DNA of 16,342 nucleotides, taken from assembly GCA_023266435.1 (NCBI GenBank), contig JAHFQF010000022.1, positions 1 to 16,342 of the forward strand, in the 5' to 3' direction. Of the stretch, positions 1 through 6,940 are shown one piece after another. The notes under the pieces were generated by a model. The model saw only the letters and a list, made by a program, of their open reading frames with translations, searched no databases and was not told the origin of the DNA. This DNA comes from Legionellales bacterium. GTDB taxonomy: Bacteria > Pseudomonadota > Gammaproteobacteria > Berkiellales > Berkiellaceae. Made by a program: the position numbers and the translations under genes. Every line of letters starts with the position of its first letter. The first letter of the stretch is position 1.

Positions 1-648
1 AGACGTATTTTCTAATTTCATCAAACCATCGCTGTGTAGAAAAATCCGATCACCAGCACTGACTGAGCACTCAATAAACTGCTTTTCATAATTTTGATTT
101 TCCAAAATACCTAAAGGGATTTCGACGGAAGTTAAGAGCACATCGGTTTGCGTTTCATCTTGACGACACACACGAATCAAAGGCATCCCGCCATTTAATA
201 TTTTGGCGTTACCTTGCTTTTCATCTATCACCAAGTAACTTACAGCGCAAAAAAAATCTTTAGGTAAAATTCGGCATAGTTTTTTATTCATTTCTTTTAG
301 GATACGATATCCCGCCTTCCCTTCTTTGACCATGGTGTAAAAGATGTCTTTTAATGGTAAAGCACCTATGGCTGCTACTAAACCATGCCCAGTAAAATCC
401 CCTAAAAAAAGATGCAGTTCGCCCAAACCATTTCTTGCAACCATCACCACATCTCCACAGAAAAGCGCAGCAGAAGAGAGCTGGGAACGCAGGTTTTTTA
501 TTTGGAGGGCTTGTGTATTGAGGATTTCGTTAAAAATCTTTTGAGAAATGGCTTGCTCATGTTGAAGCACATGATTAAAAATGTCTAACTCATGCTGTTG
601 TTCGACCAGTTGCTGTCGTAATTGCGCAATATTTTTTTGGTCAGCCAC
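1..648 (-). CDS. PP2C/SpoIIE-type serine phosphatase, partial (C-terminus beyond window)
   Basis: Partial gene; 216 codons are visible from a GTG at 648 and the frame is open to base 1. Residues 1-60 form a predicted coiled coil (LRQQLVEQQHE..., EQAISQKIFNEIL) of the kind that links a receiver to a PP2C domain in RsbU/HsbR-like regulators. The phosphatase fold follows, with metal-binding acidic residues in CGD (64-66), GDFTGHG (83-89) and HSDG (205-208). Family members dephosphorylate a phosphoserine on a STAS antagonist, and two STAS genes lie directly upstream. The GTG was chosen because AGGA lies 10 bases ahead of it. An in-frame ATG at 711 would add 21 residues (MTAKLKNQGRR...), but these are largely encoded by a repeat element. 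An in-frame TAG near 777 rules out a receiver domain in this frame. A C-terminal HATPase or further domain may lie outside the window. Confidence 0.85.
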   Translation of the reverse strand, partial: MADQKNIAQLRQQLVEQQHELDIFNHVLQHEQAISQKIFNEILNTQALQIKNLRSQLSSAALFCGDVVMVARNGLGELHLFLGDFTGHGLVAAIGALPLKDIFYTMVKEGKAGYRILKEMNKKLCRILPKDFFCAVSYLVIDEKQGNAKILNGGMPLIRVCRQDETQTDVLLTSVEIPLGILENQNYEKQFIECSVSAGDRIFLHSDGLMKLENTS

Positions 649-649
649 A

Positions 650-666
650 TTGAAGCATCCTGGTAT
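650..666. repeat. Half-arm of palindromic repeat family C beside copy 1 of family A
   Basis: Plus strand TTGAAGCATCCTGGTAT nearly matches the right arm of the family C palindrome at 15575-15592 (TTGAAGCATCTTGGGTAT; one substitution and one missing base). At both loci the arm adjoins the GACGAAGACTATAT end of family A, so A and C behave as a composite element. Here the arm supplies the AGGA that serves as ribosome binding site for the phosphatase GTG. Confidence 0.55.
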
Positions 667-672
667 TCTCTC

Positions 673-797
673 ATATAGTCTTCGTCCTTGATTTTTAAGC
701 TTTGCTGTCATTGTCAGCTCGCAGTCCGCAGGTACTTCATGTACATTCGGGTTGCTCGCGACTCGATGCCTAGCCTAAAAATTAATTACTTTGACTA
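673..797 (-). repeat. Dispersed palindromic repeat, family A, copy 1 (125 bp)
   Basis: On the minus strand this begins TAGTCAAAGTAATT, continues TTTTTAGGCTAGGC and RTCGAGTC, has a palindromic centre around ATGTACAT..GTACCTG, and ends GACGAAGACTATAT. The same succession occurs at 15437-15532 and, with a different tail, at 12317-12405. This copy carries about 29 extra bases between GCGAGCTGAC and GAAGACTATAT, bounded by a GAC direct repeat. The first bases include the TAG stop of the STAS gene (795-797). The far end lies inside the possible extended N-terminus of the phosphatase gene. Confidence 0.8.
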
Positions 798-1100
798 CAG
801 TATCTCAAATAAGCGATCGAAACAGGAGACATCTAAGATCTCGCTCACCGTTTCATTCGCGTTCATAATACAGACAGTACTCTTATGGCTGTTCGCATGA
901 TCACGCAATAACAGCAGCATGCCTAAGGCAGCGCTATCTACAACCACTGTGCCTGCGAGATCAACACAAAAGCGCTGTGGCACTGGCAGCCTATCTATGT
1001 ATGCGCTTCTAAAATCGTGATGCGCACTAAAATCAAACCGCCCCAGTATCTCAATGGTCAGCGCACTGCTATCTGCGCTTAGGCTAGTTTTAATCGACAT
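795..1100 (-). CDS. STAS-domain protein, second copy, with Ala at the phosphoserine position
   Basis: A 101-residue single-domain STAS protein, the length of anti-sigma factor antagonists such as SpoIIAA and Pseudomonas HsbA. It is a close paralogue of the gene at 1119-1424 (shared LGRFDFS / AGRFDFS near residue 20, DLA near 48, ALGMLL at 58-63, LRDHA at 66-70). The conserved motif reads D55-S56-A57-A58-L-G, where the neighbour has D55-S56-S57-A58-L-G. The second serine is the one phosphorylated in SpoIIAA (Ser58), so this copy should not be regulated there. It may still bind a partner kinase or anti-sigma factor permanently. AGGG lies six bases before the ATG. It follows the first STAS gene by 18 bases and is cotranscribed with it. 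Its TAG stop is the first codon of a dispersed repeat. Confidence 0.88.
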   Translation of the reverse strand: MSIKTSLSADSSALTIEILGRFDFSAHHDFRSAYIDRLPVPQRFCVDLAGTVVVDSAALGMLLLLRDHANSHKSTVCIMNANETVSEILDVSCFDRLFEIL

Positions 1101-1118
1101 AGTACGCCCTAACGTGAT

Positions 1119-1424
1119 TTATTCTACAGAAAACAACTCGTCCAATTTTGTAATGATTAAGATCTTTTTCACATCTGGAATGGCATTTAAAATGCGAATA
1201 TTTGCCTGCTCGCCACCCGCATGATCTCTTAAAGCCAATAACATGCCTAATGCAGAGCTGTCTAAGTATTCGGCATCCGCCAAATCAATGACATATTTTT
1301 GTGGGCTACCCTCTGCTTTTTCATAGGCATCACGAAACACTTGTAAAGAGCTAAAATCAAATCGCCCAGCAACTTGGATATTTAACTCTTGGCCGTCTTC
1401 AGAAAGTTTAGAAGTAATCGTCAT
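1119..1424 (-). CDS. STAS-domain anti-sigma factor antagonist-like protein (HsbA-like)
   Basis: A 101-residue STAS domain with the full phosphorylation motif D55-S56-S57-A58-L59-G60, followed by MLLALRDHA, which is characteristic of the HsbA-like antagonists encoded in gammaproteobacterial flagellar loci. In Pseudomonas, HsbA cycles between a phosphorylated and free form under the kinase/phosphatase HsbR and partners FlgM or a diguanylate cyclase. A PP2C phosphatase gene lies two genes downstream here, so a partner-switch acting on flagellar sigma factor or c-di-GMP output is likely, by inference. GGGG eight bases before the ATG at 1424 fits a ribosome binding site. It is separated from fliJ by 230 bases holding inverted repeats and a weak promoter-like sequence, so it may have its own transcription start. 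Confidence 0.9.
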   Translation of the reverse strand: MTITSKLSEDGQELNIQVAGRFDFSSLQVFRDAYEKAEGSPQKYVIDLADAEYLDSSALGMLLALRDHAGGEQANIRILNAIPDVKKILIITKLDELFSVE

Positions 1425-1464
1425 GTCATACGCCCCAATCTATTAAAGTTACTCATCTGGTTTA

Positions 1465-1491
1465 AGTTTAGCACAAGGAACAGGATTGCAA
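1465..1491 (-). promoter_or_regulatory. Weak candidate sigma-70 promoter before the STAS genes
   Basis: On the minus strand TTGCAA (1486-1491) is followed after 15 bases by an extended -10-like TGC-TAAACT (hexamer 1465-1470), about 40 bases before the STAS ATG. The spacing is short and the match imperfect. No convincing sigma-28 or sigma-54 pattern was found in this gap. Confidence 0.2.
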
Positions 1492-1545
1492 AACCGTATC
1501 AACCGTAGTCTTTAGCCTCTCCCCTAAACAGGAGATAGAATCACT

Positions 1546-1575
1546 GATTTGATTTCTTTTAGTGTAAATCAAATC
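1546..1575. repeat. Perfect 10-bp inverted repeat between fliJ and the STAS genes
   Basis: GATTTGATTT (1546-1555) and AAATCAAATC (1566-1575) are exact reverse complements around a 10-base loop. No T-tract follows on either strand, so a factor-independent terminator is not supported; an AT-rich stem-loop in the transcript or a protein-binding palindrome are alternatives. A smaller TCTCC/GGAGA stem (1518-1535) lies just downstream in the minus-strand sense. The gap 1425-1654 holds nothing else recognisable. Confidence 0.5.
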
Positions 1576-1654
1576 TACAGATTAGAGTAGAGTGGGTTAT
1601 GCTGCAGTGCTATGGCGTTAAATTGATTGACAGACGGGAGGGGATTCAATTAAG

Positions 1655-2059
1655 TCACATGATTTTTTTCTTAGGAGTAATGTCCATGTCCATTTTTTGC
1701 ATCTGTGTGTTTTTTTTTAATTGAGTCTGCTCTTGTATTTTTTGTTCAATTTTTTCACATTTTTGAGCCAGGATGGCGCACTGCAGCGCAATCTCCTGCT
1801 GTTTAGCAAGTAACAAACTAACATGGGATTTCTGGGCTTGGTAAGCAGCTGTCATTTTATCTAAAAACTCTTTTTCACGCCGTAGGACCTGGGCTAATTT
1901 CGCTGGCTGGATAGTTTGTGACAAAGATTGATAGTAACTATCCATTAATTGTAACTTTTCTTTTTCTTTTTTTATTTTCAATGCTAGCAAATAAACTTGT
2001 TGCTCTAACTTTATCTTTGATATTTTTCTAACCTGCAATACTCTGTCTAATTTACTCAT
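1655..2059 (-). CDS. fliJ: Flagellar export chaperone/ATPase stalk protein FliJ
   Basis: 134 residues, almost entirely charged heptad-like helix (for example KIKLEQQVYLLALKIKKEKEKL, with a long second helix from about 65 to 120), the antiparallel coiled coil typical of FliJ (about 140-150 residues). FliJ sits in the centre of the FliI hexamer, resembles the gamma subunit of F-type ATPases, and links the ATPase to the export gate FlhA. Sequence conservation in this family is low, so the call rests on coiled-coil character, size and its place directly after fliI, whose stop it overlaps by four bases (ATGA). It is the last gene of the fliE-fliJ run. Confidence 0.85.
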   Translation of the reverse strand: MSKLDRVLQVRKISKIKLEQQVYLLALKIKKEKEKLQLMDSYYQSLSQTIQPAKLAQVLRREKEFLDKMTAAYQAQKSHVSLLLAKQQEIALQCAILAQKCEKIEQKIQEQTQLKKNTQMQKMDMDITPKKKIM

Positions 2060-3387
2060 AGACTACTCATTAGCTGAGTGAAGAGAGTGAGCGTTTGCGC
2101 ATAATCTGTTTTTTCATTGACGTCTTGTTGTAAAAATTTATCTAGCGCTACTTTGGCTTTTAAAGCAACATCCAGTTCAGGATCTGTGCCTGCCACATAC
2201 GCCCCCATAGTCACCAAATCAATTTTTTCTTCATAAATAGATAAGAGCTGTTTGAGCTTTCTGGCCATCAGCTGTTGCGTAGTAGGTACGATATCATTCA
2301 TAACACGACTGATTGATTGATGTACATTGATGGCAGGATAATGCCCTCTATTGGCTAAGCGCCGATCTAATACAATGTGGCCATCTAAAGTAGCCCGAGC
2401 GGTATCCACCACAGGATCAAACAACTCATCTCCTTCAGCTAAGACAGTATAAATACCAGTAATAGATCCACCAGTCAGACTGTCTTTCCCTGCGCGCTCA
2501 ATGAGTGTGGCTAATTTACGATACACAGAGGGCGGGTAACCTTTGGTTGTAGCTTGCTCACCCAATGCCAAACCCAACTCACGTTGCGCATGCGCATAAC
2601 GTGTCAGAGAGTCAAATATTAATAAAACATTTTTACCTTGTGCGCGAAAAAACTCCGCGATGGCGTGCGCGTATTCGGCTGCATACAGTCGTTCAATGGG
2701 TAAGGTATCAATGGGTGCAGCCACCACTACACAACGCTTTTTAGCCTCAGCAGTCAAAAATTTATCAATGAAATCCTTGACCTCTCGGCCACGCTCTCCA
2801 ATTAACGCTAAGACCACACAATCAGCATGTGCATACTGGGTCATCATGCCAAGCAGTACACTTTTACCGATACCGCTGCCGGCCAATAAGCCAATTCTCT
2901 GCCCCTGCCCTATGGTTAATAAAGCATTGATAGATTTAACTCCTACATCTAACACCGTATCGATGTGACCAATCTTCATGGGATTATTGCTATTTTGACG
3001 CAAGGTGGCGGGCTCGACTGTTGTCAAAGGCTTACCACCATCTAATACTTCACCATATCCATTGACTATACGTCCTAAGAGCCCATTGCCAATCGGGTTT
3101 AGAATAGGCCTATTGAGTAGTTTGACTAAAGCACCGGCTGAAATGCCCACAATGTCATGATGCGGCATGAGCAATAAGGAGTTCGCTGTAATGCCGACGA
3201 TTTCAGCAACAATGTGTTTTTCTTTTTGTATAATGAGGCATTGCTCTCCAATGCCCGCTTGACAAGCGGCCACTTCAATCAAGGGCTCTCGCACTGCGAT
3301 GACTTTAGTATAATACTGTGTTGCTGGTGGGACCTGGGATACCACTGGCGTAATCATTTCTAATGTATGCGCTAAATTTTGCCACAT
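2056..3387 (-). CDS. fliI: Flagellum-specific export ATPase FliI
   Basis: 443 residues, standard for FliI. It powers or regulates loading of rod, hook and filament subunits into the flagellar type III export gate as a ring at the cytoplasmic face. An N-terminal beta-barrel (about 1-95) precedes the ATPase core: P-loop GSGIGKS (170-176), catalytic Glu in GERGRE (198-203), Walker B LLIFD (255-259) followed by SLTRYAHAQRE, and the GYPPSVYRKL segment (283-292) typical of flagellar/type III secretion ATPases. The ATG at 3387 was chosen over an upstream TTG at 3390. It overlaps the fliH stop by one base (TGATG), and AAGG lies seven bases before it. Translational coupling with fliH and fliJ is likely. 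Confidence 0.97.
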   Translation of the reverse strand: MWQNLAHTLEMITPVVSQVPPATQYYTKVIAVREPLIEVAACQAGIGEQCLIIQKEKHIVAEIVGITANSLLLMPHHDIVGISAGALVKLLNRPILNPIGNGLLGRIVNGYGEVLDGGKPLTTVEPATLRQNSNNPMKIGHIDTVLDVGVKSINALLTIGQGQRIGLLAGSGIGKSVLLGMMTQYAHADCVVLALIGERGREVKDFIDKFLTAEAKKRCVVVAAPIDTLPIERLYAAEYAHAIAEFFRAQGKNVLLIFDSLTRYAHAQRELGLALGEQATTKGYPPSVYRKLATLIERAGKDSLTGGSITGIYTVLAEGDELFDPVVDTARATLDGHIVLDRRLANRGHYPAINVHQSISRVMNDIVPTTQQLMARKLKQLLSIYEEKIDLVTMGAYVAGTDPELDVALKAKVALDKFLQQDVNEKTDYAQTLTLFTQLMSSL

Positions 3388-3986
3388 CAACTTGCCTTTG
3401 CTCCAACAGAGCCCAAAGAGACTAGATTTAATAACGCTTGAATGTGCATTCTAAGTTGTGCATCCAGTGTGTTGTCATAAAAATAGGTCGGCGCATCTAC
3501 TTGACAACCACCTACTTGAATAGATTCACTGGCTTTAAATTGAATTTTCTCAAATATATACGGATTTTTTTCTAAATAGGAGAGCAAGCATTGATAATGC
3601 TCAGGGTTTAATATCACAGTCATTGGACCAGAGCGATCGCCGACTTGAGACAACGCAGCCTGTACACTCTGAGCGATAAGCCCTGGCTCTAAGCAGTGCG
3701 CTTCATGCGCAAGCTGTGTCACCAAAGTCTGAACCAATCCTATCATGGGTTGAGACAATGCATTGGCCATCCCATGTAGTTCTGAATTTAAATGCAACAT
3801 CAATTGACCCAATGCAGCTTCTTTGCTTTCCAGGTGCAACTTGGCTTCTAACAACCCTTTTTCTAACCCAGCCTGATAACCATTTTCAAATTCTTTTTGA
3901 TAGGATAGTTTCTGCTTCTCCATTTGCTTGATAGCGTTTTTATCTGCAGCAAACTCAGGCGGGGTCCATTTTTTAAATTCTTCCAT
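3387..3986 (-). CDS. fliH: Flagellar assembly protein FliH, regulator of FliI
   Basis: 199 residues. FliH dimerises, binds FliI through its C-terminal domain and brings it to the export gate and C-ring. The N-terminal Trp (KKWTPPEF, W7) corresponds to the conserved Trp residues that contact FlhA in Salmonella FliH. A GxxxG series follows at G36, G40 and G44 (GYQAGLEKG), a known FliH helix-dimer signature, then a coiled coil to about residue 75. The C-terminal half ends with the V-GGCQVD element conserved in the FliH/YscL stator fold. The start codon overlaps the fliG stop by one base (TAATG), with AGGAG 11 bases ahead. Confidence 0.93.
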   Translation of the reverse strand: MEEFKKWTPPEFAADKNAIKQMEKQKLSYQKEFENGYQAGLEKGLLEAKLHLESKEAALGQLMLHLNSELHGMANALSQPMIGLVQTLVTQLAHEAHCLEPGLIAQSVQAALSQVGDRSGPMTVILNPEHYQCLLSYLEKNPYIFEKIQFKASESIQVGGCQVDAPTYFYDNTLDAQLRMHIQALLNLVSLGSVGAKAS

Positions 3987-5002
3987 TATGAAATCATCTC
4001 CTCTCCGCCTTTGGCATTCAATACGATTTCACCAGCCTCAGCCATGCGCAATGCTACGTTTAAAATAATACGTTGCGCTTGTTCAACTTCAGCGACACGC
4101 ACAGGCCCTTTTACAACCATGTCTTCGCGTAACATTTCTGAGGCACGCTTAGACATGTTTCTAAAGACCTTAGCTTGCATCTCATCATCGGATCCTTTTA
4201 AGGCAAAGATTAAAGTTTCTGTATCAATCTCTCTTAAAATGGATTGCATACCCCGATCATCCAAGCCCTTCAAATCCTCAAACACGAACATCAGATCTTG
4301 CAGTTGATTGGCTAATTCCTCATCCACCTCTTTGATGATGCTCATGATATTGGATTCAACGCTTTTTTCTAATAGGTTTAAGACATCTGCAGCAACACGC
4401 ACACCACCGACTGATGAAGACTGCCCCGAGGTGGTCGTGGAAAAACTTTCCTCTAAAATCTGATTCAATTCACGCAGCACGCTGGGGTGAACTTTATCCT
4501 GTGTAGCAATACGTAACACCAAATCTGAGCGTGTTTTTTCATCTAAGGAAGTCAACACTTGCGCTGCAATCTCACTGTCTACCGAGCTTAATACTAAGGC
4601 TTGCACCTGAGGATGCTCGAAGCGAATCATTTCTGAAATAGACTTGGAGTCCAGCCATTTTAAACTTTCTAAGGTTTCAACGCCCGGGGCAGTCAAAATA
4701 GAATCAATGAAGTTTTCTGCTTTGTCTCTGCCTAATGCGCCCTGCATAACGTTACGTATATACTCTTCTTTACCGACCCCAATGCTAGTGCCTGCATTGG
4801 CTTCATCTAAAAAGTCATGCATGATGTAATGCACTTTTTCTTTAGGTACATTTTGAATGGCAGCCATGGCTGCACCCAATTTTTGCACATCCCTGGGGTT
4901 CAAATGCTTCATCACATTAGAGGCAGCATCCGCATCCAAGCTCATTAGCAAAATCGCAGCGCGCTCTAACCCTTTAGAGTCCAACTCTGACAAATCATTC
5001 AT
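3986..5002 (-). CDS. fliG: Flagellar motor switch protein FliG
   Basis: 338 residues. FliG forms the rotor ring that meets the MotA stator and FliM, setting torque and direction. All three domains are visible: N-terminal FliF-binding region (about 1-100), the middle domain with EHPQ at 129-132, and the C-terminal domain with the MFVF hinge (238-241) and the charged torque helix (LKGSDDEMQAKVFRNMSKR, about 268-286), whose Asp-Asp and Arg match the residues needed for rotation in E. coli. The ATG at 5002 is preferred over an upstream TTG at 5011, because GAAGG lies about nine bases before the ATG but abuts the TTG. Only five bases separate it from the fliF stop. Confidence 0.97.
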   Translation of the reverse strand: MNDLSELDSKGLERAAILLMSLDADAASNVMKHLNPRDVQKLGAAMAAIQNVPKEKVHYIMHDFLDEANAGTSIGVGKEEYIRNVMQGALGRDKAENFIDSILTAPGVETLESLKWLDSKSISEMIRFEHPQVQALVLSSVDSEIAAQVLTSLDEKTRSDLVLRIATQDKVHPSVLRELNQILEESFSTTTSGQSSSVGGVRVAADVLNLLEKSVESNIMSIIKEVDEELANQLQDLMFVFEDLKGLDDRGMQSILREIDTETLIFALKGSDDEMQAKVFRNMSKRASEMLREDMVVKGPVRVAEVEQAQRIILNVALRMAEAGEIVLNAKGGEEMIS

Positions 5003-5007
5003 GACGC

Positions 5008-6597
5008 TCAACCTTCATTTTCATCTTCTACCCAGTTTTTAACGACCTGCGCTACTCGTCTAGGGTCGTCATTTACCAACTCTTGAATCATTTTTATTTG
5101 ATTTTTTTCTTTTCTCAGATTGAATTCGGCTTCTGCTAATTTTTGCTCTTTTTCAGCCACATCTAATTGCGCTTTTTTAATGTCGGCTAATTCTTTCTCA
5201 GCAGACATTGAGCCCGAACCAACTTGAGACAAGCCTCTCATGACAGGTCTGATGACCAAAAACAACATCATTAAAATCAAGCCACCTGCCAAACCTTGTT
5301 TAATCAAACTGGGCAACCAGGGGTTGTCGCTCCAGGAAGAAGGAGGCTCTACAGGCTCTGGTGGCGCAGGTGCAAAGGACACATTGATGACAGAGAGCTT
5401 ATCGCCACGCGTCTCATCATAACCCACAGCATCTTTGACTAAGAGGTTTAAGCTGTTGATTTCACTTTCTGTTAAAGGGGTGCGAGACTCAATCACACCG
5501 CGGTCATTAAAGGTCAACTTGTCGTCTACTAAGACTGCTAGACTGAGTTTCTTTAGTTTGCCTGGCGCTGATTTTAAGTGTTGAATGCTGCGATTGATTT
5601 CGTAGTTTTTAGTGGCTTGTTGGCTTTCAGTGCTATTAGCACCGCTTTCTCCTGAAGCAGTGGGAGCCTGATTAGCCAGCGCACCCGGTACACCCGTGGC
5701 TGTACCACCCGCACCTCTGGATTCATTGGAGATTTGCTCACTGCGCAACACGGTTTTTTCAGGGTCAAAGTTTTCTTTAGTTTCTTCTTCCATATTAAAA
5801 TCAATATACACAGCGGCTTTTGCTTTAACACGATGCAACCCAACAATCGGCTCTAATAACTCTAAAACACGCTGCTCATAAGTGCTTTCTATTTTATGCT
5901 GATACTCTAAGTTTTCATTGGCAATCAGCATATTGCCATCACCATGATTCGTTAACAAAGCTCCATTTTGATCGATGACGCTCACATCCTCTGGAGATAG
6001 ACCAGGCACACTGGTCGCGACTAGATTGATAATGGCACTGACTTGATTGCTTGACAGGGGTCTACCTGCATACACATCAATAAAAACAGACGCCGAAGGC
6101 TTGGATTGACTACCCACAAAAGAAGATTGCTTTGGCATGGCTATTTGTACACGAGCACTGTTGATGGATTGAATCTTAGAAATGGTTTTACTTAACTCAC
6201 CCTGGATCGCGCGCAAGTATTTGGTCTGCTTCATAAATTGACTTTCACCAAACCCCTGGTCTTTATCTAATATTTCAAAACCTGGCATTTCACCTGCTAT
6301 CACACCCTCTTGCGCCAAACGTAAACGTGCTTCCTGTACTTTGTCTGAGGTCACTACAATTTGACCGGTATAATTATCAATTTTATGGGGGATATTGCTG
6401 CGAGATAACGCATCTAAAATTTCCGAGCTATTGGCTAAACTTGAGCCTGGCGCAATGGGCAAATAATCTGGTTTTTGAGACCAAAAGGCAACATACACGC
6501 CGATGGCAATACTAGCAGCCAACGCAACCAAAAAAGACACCTGCCGCAGCACCGGCAATTGACTTAAGTTTTGAGAAACAGTTAAAAACCCAGCCAT
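5008..6597 (-). CDS. fliF: Flagellar MS-ring protein FliF
   Basis: 529 residues, close to the usual 550. FliF forms the inner-membrane MS ring on which the C-ring and export apparatus assemble. Two membrane segments bracket the periplasmic part: about 20-39 (SFLVALAASIAIGVYVAFW) and about 432-450 (GLAGGLILMMLFLVI). Between them are the ring-building motifs (for example VASSLPGLSPEDV-like ATSVPGLSPEDVSVID) and a low-complexity Gly/Ala/Ser loop near 290-320, as in other FliF proteins. The C-terminal tail DDPRRVAQVVKNW (about 505-521) is the FliG-binding helix. GGAG six bases before the ATG supports the start. It lies 12 bases after fliE. Confidence 0.97.
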   Translation of the reverse strand: MAGFLTVSQNLSQLPVLRQVSFLVALAASIAIGVYVAFWSQKPDYLPIAPGSSLANSSEILDALSRSNIPHKIDNYTGQIVVTSDKVQEARLRLAQEGVIAGEMPGFEILDKDQGFGESQFMKQTKYLRAIQGELSKTISKIQSINSARVQIAMPKQSSFVGSQSKPSASVFIDVYAGRPLSSNQVSAIINLVATSVPGLSPEDVSVIDQNGALLTNHGDGNMLIANENLEYQHKIESTYEQRVLELLEPIVGLHRVKAKAAVYIDFNMEEETKENFDPEKTVLRSEQISNESRGAGGTATGVPGALANQAPTASGESGANSTESQQATKNYEINRSIQHLKSAPGKLKKLSLAVLVDDKLTFNDRGVIESRTPLTESEINSLNLLVKDAVGYDETRGDKLSVINVSFAPAPPEPVEPPSSWSDNPWLPSLIKQGLAGGLILMMLFLVIRPVMRGLSQVGSGSMSAEKELADIKKAQLDVAEKEQKLAEAEFNLRKEKNQIKMIQELVNDDPRRVAQVVKNWVEDENEG

Positions 6598-6609
6598 ACT
6601 TTACTCCCA

Positions 6610-6924
6610 TTAAATCGGCATATTCATGATTTCTTGATAAGCCGATACCAAACGATTTCTGACTTGCAAAACAGCTTCAAAAGACACATTGGCCTTTTGA
6701 ACAGCCATCATCACATCACTTAACTCAATGCCAGGGTCGCCACGCTCAAAGCTTTCAGTCATTTGCCCTGCGTTCACTTGTAATTGATTAACTTGGCTTA
6801 AGGCACTGCTAAAAATTTCTTGAAAATTGGTTCCGCCCTCTGCTTTTTGATTAGGTTGCGCTTGACTTTGTTCAATCAATTGCTGCATATTTTGTAACAG
6901 TTGATTTGCGCCGAGTTTATCCAT
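6610..6924 (-). CDS. fliE: Flagellar hook-basal body protein FliE
   Basis: 104 residues, standard for FliE, the adaptor between the MS ring and proximal rod. The N-terminal part is low-complexity Gln-rich. The diagnostic C-terminal helices are present: FQEIFSSALSQVNQLQ, then VMMAVQKANVSFEAVLQVRNRL and the ending AYQEIMNMPI. Two ATGs are possible (6930 and 6924). AAGGG lies nine bases before the second but only three before the first, so the second was chosen. It follows the regulator gene by about 16 bases and opens the fliEFGHIJ run. No separate -24/-12 promoter was found in the end of the regulator gene, so at least some transcription probably reads through from upstream. Confidence 0.95.
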   Translation of the reverse strand: MDKLGANQLLQNMQQLIEQSQAQPNQKAEGGTNFQEIFSSALSQVNQLQVNAGQMTESFERGDPGIELSDVMMAVQKANVSFEAVLQVRNRLVSAYQEIMNMPI

Positions 6925-6940
6925 ATGCATTCACCCTTTT

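Noticed and set aside
688..900. Plus-strand frame of 70 codons
   Set aside because: Runs across the repeat and antisense to the STAS gene; composition is that of the repeat and the complement of a real gene.
1490..1530. Possible sigma-28 promoter (TAAAGACT...) before the STAS genes
   Set aside because: No GCCGATAA-like element at the required 15-base distance.
2660..2968. Open frame of 102 codons on the plus strand
   Set aside because: Lies wholly antisense within fliI and has no ribosome binding site or recognisable domain.
3924..4307. Plus-strand frame of 127 codons
   Set aside because: Antisense to fliG and the start of fliH; no coding signature.
5574..5846. Second minus-strand frame of 90 codons inside fliF
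   Set aside because: Out-of-frame shadow of the Gly/Ala/Ser loop region of fliF.
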